Shown here one piece after another: positions 14,179-16,690 of a stretch of 16,690 nt of DNA. A program made the translations under genes and the position numbers. Origin of the DNA: Brevundimonas sp. UBA2388. GTDB lineage: Bacteria > Pseudomonadota > Alphaproteobacteria > Caulobacterales > Caulobacteraceae. The notes beneath the pieces are model-generated. The model made no database searches. It had not been told where the DNA came from and worked only from the letters and a program-made list of their open reading frames with translations. The stretch covers positions 1 through 16,690 of the forward strand of contig DDSO01000063.1 in the NCBI GenBank assembly GCA_002343425.1, read 5' to 3'. The number at the start of each line of letters is the position of its first letter. The stretch's first letter is position 1.

Positions 14179-14180
14179 GG

Positions 14181-14861
14181 TCAGACGGCCTTCCCGGTCT
14201 TGTCGGCTTGCGCGCCGGCGCGACCGAAGCACAGGTGCGTCGCCCGCTCGCCCGCGGTGCTGGAGACGATCTCATAGCCGAGAGCGGGCAGGTCCAGCCC
14301 CTCCCACAGCGGTTCGCCACGGCCCAGAATTACGGGAGAAACGGCGATGTGCATCTCGTCGATCAGCCCGGCTCCGAGATACTGCCGGATCGTTTCAGCG
14401 CCGCCGCCGATGCGGATGTCCTTGCCGCCGGCAAAGGCGCGCGCCCGCTCCAGCGCGGCCACGATGCCGCCGGTCTCGAAATGAAAGACCGTGCCGCCCT
14501 CCATCCCGATCGGGTCTCGGGGGTAGTGGGTCAGCACCACCACGGGCACATGATAGGGGGGCTCGGCGCCCCACCAGCCTTTCCATTGGTCGTCGGGCCA
14601 GTCGCCCCGGATCGGCCCGAACATGTTGCGGCCGAGGATCCACGCGCCCAGCCCCGCCATGCCGCGCCGGCCGAAGTCGTCATCGACGCCCTCCTCGCCT
14701 CCCGTCTGGCCGAAATTCTCACGGCATGTGCGGGTCGGAAAGAACCAGCGGTGCAGGCCTTCTCCGCCCACGCCAAGGGGATGGTCGAGGCTCTGGTCGG
14801 GTCCCGCGCCGAATCCGTCGACCGAGACAGCATAACAATCGACTCGCACCCTGCCGGTCAC
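14181..14861 (-). CDS. Dihydrofolate reductase family protein (RibD C-terminal domain)
   Basis: 226 residues. Family signatures are the first strand VDCYAVSVDGFGAGP, then GAWILGRNMFGP, VVVLTHYPRDP, IRIGGGAETIRQYLGAGLIDEMHIAVSPVILGRGEPLW and a final short strand. These are RibD_C/DHFR-like NAD(P)H reductases, usually annotated without a known substrate; they are not the essential folate enzyme. The frame is open to a TTG at 14912, but GTG 14861 preceded by GGGAG eight bases upstream is the best start. It is the first gene of a two-gene unit with the GST. The pairing suggests redox or xenobiotic handling, by inference only. A 127-base divergent region separates it from the gene at 14989. Confidence 0.88.
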   Translation of the reverse strand: MTGRVRVDCYAVSVDGFGAGPDQSLDHPLGVGGEGLHRWFFPTRTCRENFGQTGGEEGVDDDFGRRGMAGLGAWILGRNMFGPIRGDWPDDQWKGWWGAEPPYHVPVVVLTHYPRDPIGMEGGTVFHFETGGIVAALERARAFAGGKDIRIGGGAETIRQYLGAGLIDEMHIAVSPVILGRGEPLWEGLDLPALGYEIVSSTAGERATHLCFGRAGAQADKTGKAV

Positions 14862-14988
14862 GGCGACGTCTCCCGCGGCCGGCTCATGGGCGGACCTTCG
14901 CCCAAGTCTCAACTTCCGGCGACCGGGCGCAACCCCCCGTTAATCGACGAGGCGCACCCTCAAGACGATTCTTTTCGGAAGACAGGCC

Positions 14989-15362
14989 ATGTCGACCATC
15001 CAGACCAACAGCTATCGCCGCCAGCGTGACCATTTCGAGCCCCAGGACACCGACCCGCAGGAGCAGCGGCGACTGCGCGGCCTGCTGGAGCAGATCGACT
15101 ATTCGGCCTACATCGCCAACCGCGAGGTCATCGGCCAGATGCTGCCGAAACTGGATGCGTCCATGTTTCAGAAGCTGGCCGTGCTGACGGCTACCGCGCG
15201 CGCCAAATGGGTGTCCGAAGGCCTGCGCCAGTCGGAATCCGGCGCGCCCTCGACTCCCGACCAGATCGCGCGACTGGCCTCGGCGCGCGCCGCCTATGAG
15301 GAACTGGCCGAGGCCTATGAAGGCCTGCGCCGCATGGTCGAGCGCGGCTACGTCGCCATCCG

Positions 15363-15366
<4 letters not shown>
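14989..15366 (+). CDS. Helical cytoplasmic protein of unknown function
   Basis: 125 residues, no signal peptide or membrane helix. The composition is charged and helix-favouring, with heptad-like stretches (PQEQRRLRGLLEQIDYSAYIANREVIGQML and RLASARAAYEELAEAYEGLRRMVERGYV) that suggest a helical bundle or coiled coil. I do not recognise the family. ATG 14989 follows ACAGG at close spacing, and codon use matches the neighbours, so it looks like a real gene. The upstream 127 bases shared with the divergent reductase gene show no clear promoter; one GATTC (a possible CcrM methylation site in Caulobacterales) lies at 14967-14971. It ends in CTAG shared with the convergent Pro/Ala-rich gene. Confidence 0.75.
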
Positions 15367-16355
<989 letters not shown>

Positions 16356-16453
16356 CAAAACTCCCGCGCAGGATCCGGCGCGCTACATCAAATGCGGAGG
16401 AGGGCCAAGGTGTCCGCCGATCTGGCCCGTTTCGTGACCCGAAGCTGAAGACC

Positions 16454-16690
16454 TCAGTTCTTCAAACGGTAGCCGGTCCGGAACATCCAGCCGACGATGG
16501 CCAGACAGACGAAGAGGAAACCCAGGGTCGCCGCCAGACTGACCCCGATGCCGACGTCGCCGGAACCGTAGAAGGTCCAGCGGAAGCCGGAGATCAGATA
16601 GACCAGCGGATTGAACAGGGTGATCGTGCGCCAGATCGGCGGCAGCATGTCGATCGAATAGAAGGAGCCGCCCAGGAAGGTCAGCGGGGT
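16454..16690 (-). CDS. ABC-2 type transporter permease, C-terminal part (5' end outside window)
   Basis: 79 residues continuing off the window. They end with the conserved tail of YadH-like ABC-2 permeases: [18 protein letters not shown], then the [16 protein letters not shown] motif, a final transmembrane helix ([20 protein letters not shown]) and a basic end RTGYRLKN. The protein would form the membrane channel of an exporter powered by an ABC ATPase. The ATPase at 11824-12798 is of the matching type and same orientation but is not adjacent. The ATG at 16648 is internal, not the start. The export substrate is unknown. Confidence 0.85.
   Translation of the reverse strand, partial: TPLTFLGGSFYSIDMLPPIWRTITLFNPLVYLISGFRWTFYGSGDVGIGVSLAATLGFLFVCLAIVGWMFRTGYRLKN

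Overview
The window is a high-GC bacterial chromosome segment (roughly two thirds G+C by eye, strong third-position G/C bias). It looks like an alphaproteobacterium of the Caulobacterales, probably Brevundimonas or a close relative. This is inferred from three things: an intracellular polyhydroxybutyrate depolymerase of the alphaproteobacterial type, a zf-CHCC (NDUFS6-like) protein, and a CtrA-box-like site before a FliL-like gene. I see no rRNA, tRNA, CRISPR array, insertion sequence, integrase or phage gene. It reads as ordinary, densely packed core chromosome with a few poorly characterised genes.

Layout. 1-1154 (+): the end of a PhaZ-type PHB depolymerase, overlapped by a YgjP/DUF45 zinc metallopeptidase. 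1151-3268 (-): a class A penicillin-binding protein. 3386-4357 (-): an exported alpha/beta hydrolase with a histidine-rich N-terminus. 4474-5595 (+): a Rieske non-heme iron oxygenase, divergent from the hydrolase. 5647-6309 (-): a TetR regulator, convergent with the oxygenase. 6529-8364 (-): a KefB/YbaL-like cation/proton antiporter. 8518-10656 (+): an exported M13 metallopeptidase, divergent from the antiporter. 10792-11169 (+): a small FliL-like protein. 11177-11776 (-): an exported protein of unknown family. 11824-12798 (-): an ABC-2 type ATPase. 12966-13220 (+): a small membrane protein. 13283-13522 (+): a zf-CHCC protein. 13519-14178 and 14181-14861 (-): a GST and a DHFR-like reductase in a two-gene operon. 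14989-15366 (+): a helical protein of unknown function. 15363-16355 (-): a Pro/Ala-rich membrane-anchored protein. 16454-16690 (-): the C-terminal end of an ABC-2 permease that runs off the window and is the likely partner of the ATPase 3.7 kb away.

How the genes may work together. The hydrolase, Rieske oxygenase and TetR gene could form a small regulated catabolic or detoxification cluster; dyad symmetries lie just before the oxygenase start and upstream of tetR. The ATPase and permease probably form one exporter although other genes separate them. Envelope genes are frequent (PBP, antiporter, M13 peptidase, Pro/Ala-rich anchor).

The most striking structural pattern is that three of the five convergent gene pairs end on a shared CTAG, where TAG on each strand overlaps by four bases. 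Only six CTAG tetranucleotides were found by eye in the whole window. I did not find a convincing new defence or mobile system. The better leads are regulatory: a GACA/TGTC dyad cluster at 12885-12932, perfect palindromes before the antiporter and tetR, a CtrA-like box, and a C8 tract at the start of tetR.
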